DNA of 64,000 bases from Deinococcus sp. KNUC1210. GTDB taxonomy: Bacteria; Deinococcota; Deinococci; Deinococcales; Deinococcaceae. Positions 44,160-55,796 of this stretch are shown in pieces. Location of the stretch: assembly GCF_022344005.1 (NCBI RefSeq), contig NZ_CP092195.1, positions 1-64,000 on the forward strand, written 5' to 3'. The position numbers were made by a program, and so were the translations under genes. A model generated the notes under the pieces. It saw only the letters and a program-made list of their open reading frames with translations. It was not told the DNA's origin and searched no databases. The first letter of the stretch is position 1, and each line of letters opens with the position of its first letter.

Positions 44160-45116
44160 TCAGGTTTTTGCCCGTTTCATTCCAGATGGGTGAGCATCGT
44201 CTTCCCCGCTTACAGCTGCTCCAGCTTTTTCAATGTGGCTTCCTGCAAGGATTCTCTCGAGCTCGTCAAGCAGTTTTTCTACGCGGGTACGTTCCTTGGA
44301 ACTCAAACGGTTGAGGACGCGTTGTTGGCTGAGCGAGCGGATGACGGAGCGCCGACGCTGCTCATGAGCATCCAAGCCTGGCTTCAACGCATCCCTCAGC
44401 ACCTGCACAGTCGCGCCGTGCTCGGCGAGCTGAAGGAGGTGTGCGCGTTTCTCAGGACCGTCGAGCCCGCCGATGACCAGGGCTTTCCGGTAATCGAGAC
44501 CCTGTCTGATCGCCTGTTTAACATCACCGGGGAGATTCAGGATCCGCGCCTTGTTCTTCAGAAAGGACTGCCATTTCTCTCCGCCTAGCCGCTGAAACGC
44601 CTGATCGAGTTGCGTGACGCCCTGCGGATCCTCTTCTGGTCGGTCGAGGAGAACCCGAAGTCGGGAAAACACTTCTTCCTCAGGAATACCCAGGGCCAGG
44701 GCCGCGATCCGGCGTTTGGCTTCGACTTCCTCGACCGGATTGAGATCCTCGCGCATCAGGTTTTCCACGGCCGATGCGGCAGCAGCCTGCTGATCATCGA
44801 ACTCTCGCACGTACACCGGCACAGCCTCGACCCCTGCCATCTGCGCTGCCCGCCAGCGTCGTTCACCTGCCACGATTTCGTACTGCGCACCTGCACGGCG
44901 TACCAGCAGCGGCTGCAGCACACCGTTCACGCGGATACTCTCGGCCAGGTCTGCCAGAGACGTTTCGTCGAACGTTGTGCGCGGCTGATACGGTGTAGGC
45001 GAAAGTTCATGGACACTCAACATGCTGAGCTGATCGCGGTTGGTGAGCTGCGTAACACCAGCGGGACCGAGCAGGGCGTCAAGTGTCCCCGCCGCATCGA
45101 AACGTCGCTTAGCCAT
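44160..45116 (-). CDS. parB: ParB partition protein
   Basis: A 318-residue protein. The N-terminal ParB/Srx nuclease-like domain has [20 protein letters not shown] and the CTP-binding motif [17 protein letters not shown], followed by the box [20 protein letters not shown]. The central HTH is less regular than in chromosomal ParB. The start overlaps the parA stop by eight bases. It should load on the parS-like palindrome at 45909-45946. Confidence 0.92.
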   Translation of the reverse strand: MAKRRFDAAGTLDALLGPAGVTQLTNRDQLSMLSVHELSPTPYQPRTTFDETSLADLAESIRVNGVLQPLLVRRAGAQYEIVAGERRWRAAQMAGVEAVPVYVREFDDQQAAAASAVENLMREDLNPVEEVEAKRRIAALALGIPEEEVFSRLRVLLDRPEEDPQGVTQLDQAFQRLGGEKWQSFLKNKARILNLPGDVKQAIRQGLDYRKALVIGGLDGPEKRAHLLQLAEHGATVQVLRDALKPGLDAHEQRRRSVIRSLSQQRVLNRLSSKERTRVEKLLDELERILAGSHIEKAGAAVSGEDDAHPSGMKRAKT

Positions 45117-45882
45117 GGCGCGTCACAGCGGACAGTCCGGCGATTTCCGCGAGCTGGTCGCAAAGCTGCTGCACTTCCTGAGCGGCCGCACTGTTGGGAG
45201 CGAAGGACAGGACCGGTTCCCCAGCTCCCGCGCTGTCGTTCCAGACGGCCGGGCGGTAGTTCAGTGGTGCAGACAAAGGCTGGAGCTGGGCCCTGAGCAC
45301 CTCGAGTACTTCACGGTCATGTGAGGTGCGGCCATCGTACAGCGTGGCGACAAACAACCCGACGTTCAGTTCAGGCCTCAGGCGACGGTACGTCTGAAGC
45401 GCGGAAAGCACGCCTGGAAGACCATTTAGGCCTTTGGCACGCGTCGGTACTGGGACGATGAGCTGATCTGCGGCCAGTGCGGCCAGGACAGCCAGCTTGC
45501 CAAGACTGGGTGGACTGTCGATGAGCACGATGTCATAGCGATCCTGAACGTCTTTGAGTGCGAATCTCAGGTTGAGGGTCGCCCCTTCCTGCGACATCAT
45601 CTGTCCCTCGGAAAGTGCCATGTGAAGGTTGCTCGGCACAATGTCCATCCCGTAAGCCCGCTGCGGGACAGGCAGACGTGCCTCACTGTTCACGGCCACT
45701 GCGAATGCTGTCTGGTCGTCTTCGGCTGCGGCAATCCCCAGCCAGCTGGTGAGGTTTGCCTGAGGGTCGAGGTCGATCAGAAGGACCCGGTACCCCATCA
45801 ACGTGAGGCCATAGCCCGCATTCAGGGCTAGGCTGCTTTTTCCAGCACCTCCCGCATGGTTGAAAAATGTCAGCGTCTGCAT
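45109..45882 (-). CDS. parA: ParA partition ATPase
   Basis: A 257-residue protein started at ATG 45882 (MQTLTFFNHAGGAGKSSLAL), because the frame upstream runs through the palindrome and is not protein-like. The deviant Walker A is HAGGAGKSS, Walker A' is VLLIDLDPQANLTSWLG, and Walker B is YDIVLIDSPPSLGKL. It has no N-terminal HTH, as in type Ib ParA. With ParB it segregates the plasmid. Confidence 0.92.
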   Translation of the reverse strand: MQTLTFFNHAGGAGKSSLALNAGYGLTLMGYRVLLIDLDPQANLTSWLGIAAAEDDQTAFAVAVNSEARLPVPQRAYGMDIVPSNLHMALSEGQMMSQEGATLNLRFALKDVQDRYDIVLIDSPPSLGKLAVLAALAADQLIVPVPTRAKGLNGLPGVLSALQTYRRLRPELNVGLFVATLYDGRTSHDREVLEVLRAQLQPLSAPLNYRPAVWNDSAGAGEPVLSFAPNSAAAQEVQQLCDQLAEIAGLSAVTRHG

Positions 45883-45908
45883 GTCGCTCAAGCATACGGT
45901 GCTGCTAG

Positions 45909-45946
45909 GTTTGACGCTCGTCTTCACGTGAAGACGAGCGTCAAAC
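45909..45946. promoter_or_regulatory. parS: parS-like 38-base perfect palindrome upstream of parA
   Basis: A 38-base perfect inverted repeat centred on CACGTG. Its central bases TTCACGTGAA match the core of the classical parS site. It begins 27 bases upstream of the parA start, on the promoter side, so it may serve both as centromere and as an autoregulatory site. Confidence 0.8.
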
Positions 45947-46243
45947 ATGGGCTGTTGATGCAGACTCAGCTGCTTGGTTTGCTCGTTCAGCAACAGTGCC
46001 GCTACCACCACACGGGCGGTCGTCCCGGTCACTGGAACGAATTGCCCAGCATCAGGCTTTCGAGGAGCAGTTGAAGGACGGCGGCTGTTCCCGCAAGCAT
46101 AAGGCGCAGGTTATGTACCTGGTCTTGGATGTTCGTTAGGAGGCGTAGTTCCAGGAGAATGCCTCGACCGGTTGCCTTCGACGGATTCCCATGTTTGAAG
46201 CTGACATTGGTCCCCGGTTTCGAAGTGCTTTCTCCTGCGCTGC

Positions 46244-46597
46244 TTAAACGTCGACTGCGCCCATCCAGTCGGCACGCGGTGGGGCGAACACATCAATGGC
46301 ACGCGCGTCTTCTATGACCGTGACCTGATGGGGCAGATGACCTGGAATGACCACACTGTCACCTGCGTGAGCTTCCATCACGTCTGGTGCCTCTGCCGAA
46401 CCGAACTCGAAGCGGAGGCAACCTGCCAGAACCACACTGATCTGCTCGTTCGCGTGCGCGTGCCACGCGATCACCGCGCCTTCGTTCAGCTCGAACTGCG
46501 CGACCGTCGCCTGCTCACCGGAGACGTATCGCCGGGTCACCCCGGGCGCAGGTTGGGCTGCGTGGATACCGTTCCAGGACCGGAGCGTTGCGTTCAT
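46244..46597 (-). CDS. cupin-domain protein
   Basis: A 117-residue protein started at ATG 46597 with GAGGAGG upstream. The single cupin beta-barrel has motif 1 as AWHAHANEQISVVLAG and motif 2 as GDSVVIPGHLPHQV. The His pair and Glu typical of metal binding are present. It is probably a small dioxygenase-like or sugar-binding regulator. Context gives no substrate. Confidence 0.85.
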   Translation of the reverse strand: MNATLRSWNGIHAAQPAPGVTRRYVSGEQATVAQFELNEGAVIAWHAHANEQISVVLAGCLRFEFGSAEAPDVMEAHAGDSVVIPGHLPHQVTVIEDARAIDVFAPPRADWMGAVDV

Positions 46598-46721
46598 AGA
46601 GCCTCCTCTGGGGCGTACGTGGGATGTCTGCTGGATGCTCGGTAGCTTTCGGTAATTTCGTCTGTTCCCGGACATGCCCGTTCAGGACAGACGTGTCGTG
46701 TCCTCTCCGCAATCTACGGTG

Positions 46722-47020
46722 TCACTCCACTGGGGCTTTCCTGCGGAGCATCTTGGTCTGCAGCGGCATAAAGTTGCCACCAACGGGAAAGCGGCCCAAC
46801 TTTGTGACGGTGGCGTGATGCTCGGCCACCCAGTGCTGCTCGGCGACGGTGAGGCGATACGTACTGCTGAGCAGGTACGTAGGTTTTTCTCGCCGGCTGG
46901 CAGCAGAGCATATAGGGTGGTGGCGAGACGCTCGCCGCTGAAATTGCTCAGCTGTAGCCCGGCTTTCTTGGCGGCAGCCTCGGTTGAGTAAAGGCGGAGG
47001 GGAGGTTGCTTGCTGAGCAT
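46722..47020 (-). pseudogene. hypothetical protein, 99 aa, frameshifted
   Basis: From ATG 47020 the frame reads MLSKQPPLRLYSTEAAAKKA and LQLSNFSGERLATTLYALLP. One missing A in a run of five A (near 46889) shifts the frame. The corrected tail is TYLLSSTYRLTVAEQHWVAE and then ATVTKLGRFPVGGNFMPLQT, to a stop at 46722. Both halves have natural composition, so a homopolymer error is likely. Family unknown. Confidence 0.5.
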
Positions 47021-47334
47021 TCGGACAGTATGCGGCAGGACGCGGTGACAGTACAGCGAGAAACAGCCGCTTGGCAGGCAGCTGTGCCTGCGTCATAGTT
47101 GCGTGGTTGGAGACGCTAACAGCGTGAGGGACAGGGAATACGTGTGTTGGCCGTCCCGCGCCAGCCACTCCAGGTTGAAGAAGTTCAGTGTCTTCACGCT
47201 GTCAGGGACGCTGATCTGCTGTGGCTGCCGCACACTCTGCCCTCCTGCTCCTGCTCTCTCCTGCTTTCGAGAAGCCCCAGAGCGGTTCTAGAAAGGTGCT
47301 ATCGTTCAGTCTCACCGGACTTGGGCTTCCTCCA

Positions 47335-47560
47335 GTTGACATGGTGAACAACGTCGGCGCGGCCCCGACATAGGCCCTGAAAAGCTCCCACGGCTGGGAT
47401 CTGACGTACGCGACCAACCATCTCGGTCCTTTTACTCTGACCGAAGTGCTGATCCCACGGCTGCCCGGCGGAGCCGCGGCTATCTTCATTCCCTGTGATG
47501 TCGAACATCCTGAACGGAACCCCGCCCGGACGATCAGCGACCATGAGGCCGGTACATTTA
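47335..47560 (+). pseudogene. short-chain dehydrogenase remnant
   Basis: VDMVNNVGAAPT resembles the NNAG motif of SDR enzymes. After an in-frame TAG it continues as ALKSSHGWDLTYATNHLGPF and TLTEVLIPRLPGGAAAIF, the usual NHLG block and following strand. The Ser-Tyr-Lys active site and the N-terminal Rossmann fold are missing. It is a decayed fragment. Confidence 0.6.
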
Positions 47561-47797
47561 GGCGGAAGCGAGCGCACGGGGCGAATGGATTTCGGGAGGC
47601 TTCACAATGGCCGGTTCGGACATCTCCGCGACCTCGAAGCAGAGCACCGTGGCTGCCGCCTTCACTTCTGCGCGAGCTACCCCGCCTGCACTTCACCCCT
47701 GTGGAATCTGGATTTAGGATCAATCTCCTCGCTCAAAAGCTGGCGTTTGAGTGGAATCATTTCACTCTTCGGTCAACCCACGAAATAATTGGGTTCG

Positions 47798-50218
<2,421 letters not shown>

Positions 50219-50316
50219 GGTGACTCCTTCAGCGGACGGTGACCGGCACAAGGCGCGATCTGGCCGTTTGAAGCAAAAAAGGACGGCCAGAAGCCGCCCT
50301 CGCCTGGCTGAGGTGC

Positions 50317-50649
50317 TCAGGTGTATTTAAGAGCTTCCATCAGTTCCTCGACAATCTCGATGCTGTCACCGCGCTCGTGGGCGGTCGCCACATGCGCTTC
50401 CAGGTGGCCACGTAGCACCACCTCGCCCGCGCCCGACAGTGCCCCCTGCACCGCCTTGATCTGCCGCAGCACATCGACGCAGTACACGTCCGGGTTTTCG
50501 AGCATGGTCACGATGCTGTCGAGGTGACCGCGCGCGATCTTCAGCCGCCGGGCCGCTCGCTTACGCGAGTCTTCCGGCATGCACAGGTGCTTGTGGGCGA
50601 CCGGGGCCGCGTCGGAGGTGGTCACAGGTGTGCTGGACTGTTTGGTCAC
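50317..50649 (-). CDS. csoR: copper-sensing repressor CsoR (C-H-H type)
   Basis: A 110-residue protein. The metal ligands are Cys57 (DVYCVDVL), His82 and His86 (LRGHLEAHV), with the standard CsoR spacing but His in place of the second Cys. The same C-H-H set is known from Thermus CsoR, which has a broader metal response. An N-terminal His-rich stretch ([14 protein letters not shown]) may add ligands. It overlaps the copZ gene by four bases, and its likely operators flank copZ and copA. Confidence 0.88.
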   Translation of the reverse strand: MTKQSSTPVTTSDAAPVAHKHLCMPEDSRKRAARRLKIARGHLDSIVTMLENPDVYCVDVLRQIKAVQGALSGAGEVVLRGHLEAHVATAHERGDSIEIVEELMEALKYT

Positions 50650-50855
50650 GGCGCAGCGTGGATCTGGGCGGTGTAGCCCTCTTCGCTGACGGCAGCCAAC
50701 AGGGCGCTCACGTCGGCCTGTCCCTCGACCACTGCTTTTCCAGTCTTCAGATCGACCTGGGCGTCCTGCACGCCGGGCACACTCTTGAGAGCTTTGGTGA
50801 CGGCGGTCTGGCAGTGCCCGCAGGTCATGCCGCTGATGTTCAGTTCAGTGCTCAT
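50646..50855 (-). CDS. copZ: copper chaperone CopZ
   Basis: A 69-residue single HMA domain with the Cu(I) site GMTCGHCQTAV. It delivers copper to the P-type ATPases encoded on both sides. It is translated first in the minus-strand operon (copZ, csoR, CPD-type ATPase) and is divergent from copA. Confidence 0.93.
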   Translation of the reverse strand: MSTELNISGMTCGHCQTAVTKALKSVPGVQDAQVDLKTGKAVVEGQADVSALLAAVSEEGYTAQIHAAP

Positions 50856-50868
50856 GGGATGATGCTAG

Positions 50869-50884
50869 ATCCTACTGGGGGGAT
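50869..50884. promoter_or_regulatory. degenerate CsoR half-operator before copZ
   Basis: The sequence ATCCTACTGGGGGGAT shares its right half GGGGGGAT with the copA operator and has a poor left half. It lies 13 bases upstream of the copZ start on the minus-strand promoter side. It is a weaker candidate site. Confidence 0.4.
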
Positions 50885-50940
50885 GTCAAGAGAAGCGACA
50901 AGTATAGAACAGTCAAGCGGTGTCTTCACGGCCAAAGTCT

Positions 50941-50994
50941 TGATATTCCCCTCTGTGCGATCTATGCTTACTTCATACCCCCTCCGGGGGGATA
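50941..50994 (+). promoter_or_regulatory. copA promoter with CsoR operator
   Basis: TTGATA (50941-50946) and TATGCT (50964-50969) are separated by 17 bases. The operator ATACCCCCTCCGGGGGGAT (50976-50994) directly follows, so it would overlap the transcription start. This is the classical layout for CsoR repression. The copA ATG is at 51004, giving a short leader. Confidence 0.75.
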
Positions 50995-51003
50995 GGAGTA
51001 GAA

Positions 51004-53523
51004 ATGACGAAGACACTGGAACTCGGTGTGCAAGGCATGACCTGTGCCAGTTGCGTGGGGCGGGTCGAGCGCGGGCTGAGAAAAGTCGAGGGCGTGGGCG
51101 ACGTGACGGTCAATCTGGCGACTGAGCGCGCCACCGTCACCTACGATCCGGCTAGCACTTCACCCCAAGCCCTGCTCGAAAAGGTCAAGGATGTGGGCTA
51201 CGAACCCGTCACGTCTACCCTCGATCTGGGCGTGACGGGGATGACCTGTGCCAACTGCGTGAACCGCGTCGAGCGGACGCTGAAGAAGGTGGACGGCGTG
51301 CTCGATGCCAGCGTCAATCTCGCCACGGAGCGGGCCACCGTGCAGTACCTGCCGTCTGCCGTCAGCCCTGGACAGCTCAAGGCAGCTGTCAGGGAGAGCG
51401 GGTACGACGTGCTGGAAGCGGTCGCCGGGCAAGACCGCAGCGACGTCGAGCGCGACGCCAAAGAAAAAGAAGTGCAGGCGCTGAAACGCTCGGTGCTGTT
51501 CAGCGCGGTGTTTGCTGTGCCGCTGCTTTTGATCGCCATGCTGCCGATGTTGTGGATGCCCGCGGAGATGTGGCTCACCGACCACCTCGGCTCGGCCATG
51601 AACTGGATCATGCTGGCCCTTGCCGTCCCGGTGCAGTTCGGCCCAGGACGCCGCTTCTACCGGCAGGGCTGGGCGGCGCTGCGCCACCGCTCTCCCGACA
51701 TGAACACCCTGGTGATGATCGGCACCAGTGCAGCGTTCTTCTACAGCCTCGCTGTGACCCTGATGCCGCAGATCTTCCCGGCAGGTACCGCACACGTGTA
51801 CTACGAAGCGTCCGCTGTGGTCATCACCTTGATCCTGCTGGGCAAGTACTTCGAAGCGGTCGCGAAGGGCCGCAGCAGTGAGGCCATGAAGAAACTGCTG
51901 GGCCTTCAGGTCAAGACCGCCCGCGTGGTTCGCAGTGGCACAGAGCTGGAACTGCCCACCGATGAAGTGCTGGTCGGGGACGTCATTTCAGTCAGACCCG
52001 GCGAGAAAGTTCCAGTGGACGGCGACGTGACCAGCGGCAGCAGTTACGTGGATGAGAGCATGATCACTGGCGAACCGGTGCCCGTCAGTAAGCAAGCGGG
52101 CGCGGCGGTGGTCGGCGGCACCATCAACCAGACGGGGGCCTTCCAGTTCCGCGCGACCAAGGTGGGGGCCGATACCGCCCTGGCACAGATCATCAAGCTC
52201 GTCGAGAGCGCTCAGGGCAGCAAACCACCGATTCAGGGCCTGGCCGACAAGGTCGTCTCGGTCTTCGTGCCCATCGTGCTGGGTATCGCCGCGCTGACCT
52301 TCCTGGCGTGGATGCTGTTTGGTGGCCCGCAGGCACTCAGCTACGCGCTGGTGAACACCGTGGCAGTGCTGATCATTGCCTGCCCGTGTGCGATGGGCCT
52401 CGCCACCCCCGTCAGTGTGATGGTCGGGACGGGCAAGGCCGCCGAACTGGGGACGTTGTTCAGAAATGGCGCGGCGTTGGAGGCCCTCCAGAGCGTGCAG
52501 GTGGTGGCGCTCGACAAGACCGGCACGTTGACGGAGGGACGGCCCACCCTCACCGACTTCCAGTGGACGCCCGGTTTCGACAGAACCGAGGTGCTGTCGC
52601 TGGTCGCTTCGGCGGAGGCGCAGAGTGAGCATCCCATCGCCCGCGCTGTCGTGGAGGCAGCGAAACACGATGGGATCCCGCTGTCCGCAACGCAGTCTTT
52701 CGAGGCGGTGCCCGGCTTCGGGCTGGCCGCCACCATCCAGGGCCGCCTAGTCAATGTCGGCGCTGACCGCTACATGCAGCAGCTCGGCCTGAAGGTGAGT
52801 GTCTTTGAAGCGCAGGCAACCCAGATGGGTGATGAGGGCAAGAGTCCACTGTACGCCGCCATCGACGGTCAGCTCGCGGCCATCCTCGCGGTGGCCGACC
52901 CGATCAAGACAGGCAGCCTGGAAGCGGTGAAGGCGCTGCACGCGCAGGGCTTGCAAGTCGCCATGATCACCGGGGACAACGCCCGCACGGCCAACGCGAT
53001 CGCCAGGCAACTCGGCATCGAGACCGTTCTGGCTGAAGTGCTGCCCAGTGGCAAGAGCGACGCCATCAAAGCGTTGCAGGCGCAGGGTCAGCAGGTGGCG
53101 TTTGTTGGAGACGGCATCAACGACGCGCCTGCCCTGGCGCTGGCAGACGTTGGGCTGGCCATCGGCACGGGGACAGACGTGGCCGTCGAAACCGCCGACG
53201 TGATCCTGATGAGCGGTGATGTGCGCGGCGTACCGAATGCCATCGCGCTGAGCCGTACCACCCTGCGGAACATCCGCCTCAACCTGTTCTGGGCCTTCGC
53301 GTACAACGCCCTGCTGATTCCGGTCGCGGCAGGCGCGCTGTTCCACGCGCTCGGCTGGCTGCTCAGCCCGGTGCTGGCCGCGGCAGCGATGGGCTTCTCC
53401 AGCGTGTTCGTCCTCAGCAACGCCCTGCGCCTGCGTGGCTTCCAGCCCCCTGTCATGCTCGGCCCGGCCAGCCGCCCAGCCCACCTGCTCCCTGCTCCAG
53501 AAGCGAAAGGGCGCCTCGCATGA
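51004..53523 (+). CDS. copA: copper-exporting P1B-type ATPase CopA
   Basis: An 839-residue pump with two N-terminal HMA domains ([12 protein letters not shown] and [12 protein letters not shown]), each with the Cu(I) CxxC site. Core motifs are MITGEPVPV, the metal-binding [21 protein letters not shown] and [10 protein letters not shown]. It is expressed from a CsoR-controlled promoter and exports Cu(I). Its last four bases overlap the next gene. Confidence 0.95.
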   Translation: MTKTLELGVQGMTCASCVGRVERGLRKVEGVGDVTVNLATERATVTYDPASTSPQALLEKVKDVGYEPVTSTLDLGVTGMTCANCVNRVERTLKKVDGVLDASVNLATERATVQYLPSAVSPGQLKAAVRESGYDVLEAVAGQDRSDVERDAKEKEVQALKRSVLFSAVFAVPLLLIAMLPMLWMPAEMWLTDHLGSAMNWIMLALAVPVQFGPGRRFYRQGWAALRHRSPDMNTLVMIGTSAAFFYSLAVTLMPQIFPAGTAHVYYEASAVVITLILLGKYFEAVAKGRSSEAMKKLLGLQVKTARVVRSGTELELPTDEVLVGDVISVRPGEKVPVDGDVTSGSSYVDESMITGEPVPVSKQAGAAVVGGTINQTGAFQFRATKVGADTALAQIIKLVESAQGSKPPIQGLADKVVSVFVPIVLGIAALTFLAWMLFGGPQALSYALVNTVAVLIIACPCAMGLATPVSVMVGTGKAAELGTLFRNGAALEALQSVQVVALDKTGTLTEGRPTLTDFQWTPGFDRTEVLSLVASAEAQSEHPIARAVVEAAKHDGIPLSATQSFEAVPGFGLAATIQGRLVNVGADRYMQQLGLKVSVFEAQATQMGDEGKSPLYAAIDGQLAAILAVADPIKTGSLEAVKALHAQGLQVAMITGDNARTANAIARQLGIETVLAEVLPSGKSDAIKALQAQGQQVAFVGDGINDAPALALADVGLAIGTGTDVAVETADVILMSGDVRGVPNAIALSRTTLRNIRLNLFWAFAYNALLIPVAAGALFHALGWLLSPVLAAAAMGFSSVFVLSNALRLRGFQPPVMLGPASRPAHLLPAPEAKGRLA

Positions 53524-53939
53524 CCAAACTCCGTGTCGGTCCGTGGATTGCTGCCCAGAAACTCCCCAGCAAAGACCTCGCGCTGGATCGCTTCGCCTTT
53601 CTGGAACGAACCCAGACGCGCACCACGACACCCACGGTGGCGGGCCTGCCGCTCGTCGGGATGGGCGGCTCGTGCGGCAAACCCTGCTTCGCACTGCCCT
53701 ACACCGTCACCTGGACGGCAGCCAACACCCTGGCGTTGGAACAGCTGGCGGCAGACTTTGTCTGCTTCGTCGAGTACGGCATCTACCCCCATCTCAAATT
53801 GCATGACGGCGGTCAGGAAGTCGCGGCAGTGCAGGACTGGACGAGCTTCGCCATGGTGTATCTGCGGCCCGGCTACGAACAGGCCGAGGAACTCCTCGGC
53901 CGGCTCCTCGACATGCTCCGGCCCGTCCTTCATGACTGA
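53520..53939 (+). CDS. hypothetical copper-operon protein, 139 aa
   Basis: A soluble protein translationally coupled to copA (ATGA overlap). It contains a possible metal or redox site [14 protein letters not shown] with two Cys four residues apart. The rest is a mixed alpha/beta domain ending in [17 protein letters not shown]. No family was recognised. It is followed, with overlap, by the thioredoxin-reductase-like remnant, so a thiol-redox link is plausible. Confidence 0.6.
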   Translation: MTKLRVGPWIAAQKLPSKDLALDRFAFLERTQTRTTTPTVAGLPLVGMGGSCGKPCFALPYTVTWTAANTLALEQLAADFVCFVEYGIYPHLKLHDGGQEVAAVQDWTSFAMVYLRPGYEQAEELLGRLLDMLRPVLHD

Positions 53940-54869
53940 TGCACGCGTGTTGCCTGACCCCACCACATATGACTGCGTGATTGTCGGGGGCGGCCCGGCC
54001 GGACTGTCTACATGGGCCGCTTCCGGCGCACCACCCTGCTGATCGACAGTGGAGAGGGACGCTGGGTGCACGGACAGCACAATGAGAATTACCTCGGCTT
54101 CCCGAAGGGCATCAGTGCTCGGCGGCGGCGTGCCCTCGGGGTGGCGCAGGCGGAGCGGTTCGGCGTGATCACGCAGCCGGGCTGGGTCGAGCAGATCGAT
54201 CTGCTGCCGGGACACACTGGCTTCACGCTGAACACCACGGCTGGGCAGGTGATCGGGCGGACGGTCATCTGGGCAGCGGGTGTGCGTGACCGCTGGCCGA
54301 CCTTCCGAGGAGCGCAGCGCCTCATCGGCAAGCAGCTGTTCTCGTGCATCGTCTGTGACGGCTAGCGCACGCTCGACCGAGATATTTTGCTGCTCGGCAA
54401 CATCGACGCCGCAGCGGAGGACGCCCTGCAATTCCTGACGTACACTTCACGCGTGACTTTGCTGGTCAAGCCTGGGAAAAATGAACTGTCGCCCACGGCG
54501 CGCCGCAAGCTCCAGGCGGGCGGCATCCAGGTGCTGACGGGAGAAGTGCGGAGCGTGCGGCTGAAAGGTCAGGAGATTGACAACATCCTGCTGACCTCTG
54601 GCGAGCTGCTGAACGCGAACCTGATCTTTAGCCTGTACGGTTCCGATCCGAACACTGAGCTGCTTCGGCACCTGCCGATCACGTTGACGTCACGCGGCAT
54701 GATCAACATCGACCCGAAATACCAGACAAACCTGGCACGTTTCTACGCGGCAGGAGACGTGACCGACCACCACAGCGACCAGGTCGCCTCAGCCGTGCAT
54801 GGGCGCGCGCAGGTAGACCAGGCGGCGAACTATGCGCTGTATCCGGACAGACAGCGCCTGCCCACCTGA
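53932..54869 (+). pseudogene. thioredoxin-reductase-like flavoprotein, pseudogene
   Basis: It starts at ATG 53932 with the FAD motif VIVGGGPAGLS. About ten bases are missing after this motif, where the usual AAL residues belong. The frame then continues as YMGRFRRTTLLIDSGEG and GRTVIWAAGVRDRWPTFRG, and ends at an in-frame TAG after SCIVCDG. The C-terminal part resumes (RTLDRDILLLGNIDAAAED and FYAAGDVTDHHSDQVASAV). Two independent lesions of different type make decay more likely than sequencing error. Confidence 0.8.
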
Positions 54870-54929
54870 CGTGTGACGGAGACGACACGCAGCGGACGTA
54901 GCAGACCCTTCAGCAGAGCGATTCTGGCT

Positions 54930-55082
54930 TCAGCGCCTGTCAACCATATGGAGCGACAACCCCGATGGGCCAATCAGCGCCATCATCTCCTCGACGTGAT
55001 GCTGGATGAACGCAGACGCGAACTCTTCGGCCAGCACGACCACCAACGTGTGCGACAGAAACAGACGGGGCAGGAGGCGCAC
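54930..55082 (-). pseudogene. histidine kinase N-terminal remnant
   Basis: A 50-codon frame from GTG 55082: MRLLPRLFLSHTLVVVLAEE, FASAFIQHHVEEMMALIGPS and GLSLHMVDRR, then a stop. It resembles the membrane-inserted N-terminus of Deinococcus sensor kinases, but most of the first membrane helix and everything downstream is missing. No kinase domain follows. Confidence 0.45.
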
Positions 55083-55234
55083 GGCTCAATGCCAGAAGGC
55101 AGCTGGGAAGAGGGTTGCAGATGGCGCTGCAGCGCTGTGGCGGCTCGGGTGACGATTCGGCATCTCTGAAACGGGAGCCGAACGCGAGCACCGTTTTGCA
55201 GGGTGGCGAGTTCCAATCGAGGTGATGACGGTAC

Positions 55235-55783
55235 TCAGGGGGACGACCCGGAGGTCTGGGCGGCTGGTGCTGCATGCAGGCTTCTGGAAATCATGTTGAC
55301 AATGAGAACAGCGCTGAGTCCTTCCGGAAGGCGCGCGACGACCTCACCCTGCGCGTTGAGGAAGACCGTTCCCGCCGTGCCGTCGAGGTGGTAGAAGCGT
55401 GCCAGTCGGGCGGACGGGTCGATGACTTCAGGCACGTCCGGCAGCAGCGGCGCTCGACTGACGGAAGACCGCTTGAGCGTGATGGACGCGTAGACGTTCA
55501 GCAGTACCACCTGCTGATCCGCATATTCGAAGGCCCAGCCGCGCAACAACGCGTCATCGGCGCTGCAAGTGCGGCAGCGACCTGTAAAGAAATGGAGGAT
55601 GCGCGGTCGACCATTCAGGCGGTCGAGGGTAAACCGCTCCCCAGTCGGCCCGGTTACCAGGGCGTTGATGTGAGGTTCGGAAGCAGCCTGACCGTCTGCC
55701 AGAGTGGATGGCAACCAGGACAAGGCCAGCAGGAGCGCTGCAGGAAGCATGCATGGCAGCGTCGGGCGCCGGTTCTGAATCAT
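55235..55783 (-). CDS. TlpA-like thiol-disulfide protein
   Basis: A 182-residue exported protein with a signal segment (LPAALLLALSWLPSTLAD). The thioredoxin fold carries the active-site CRTC in FFTGRCRTCSADDALL, and later TAGTVFLNAQGEVVARL. It is probably periplasmic. It follows the ZIP-oxidase fusion gene on the same strand by 13 bases and may maintain copper-sensitive thiols. Confidence 0.75.
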   Translation of the reverse strand: MIQNRRPTLPCMLPAALLLALSWLPSTLADGQAASEPHINALVTGPTGERFTLDRLNGRPRILHFFTGRCRTCSADDALLRGWAFEYADQQVVLLNVYASITLKRSSVSRAPLLPDVPEVIDPSARLARFYHLDGTAGTVFLNAQGEVVARLPEGLSAVLIVNMISRSLHAAPAAQTSGSSP

Positions 55784-55796
55784 CTTCCTGCCCGTA

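Noticed and set aside
46244..46675. Longer start for the cupin gene
   Set aside because: The upstream extension is not cupin-like, while ATG 46597 has a strong GAGGAGG site.
54873..55169. Plus-strand hypothetical gene of 98 codons
   Set aside because: The opposite strand carries a recognisable kinase N-terminal remnant over the same bases, and the plus-strand translation has no protein-like features.
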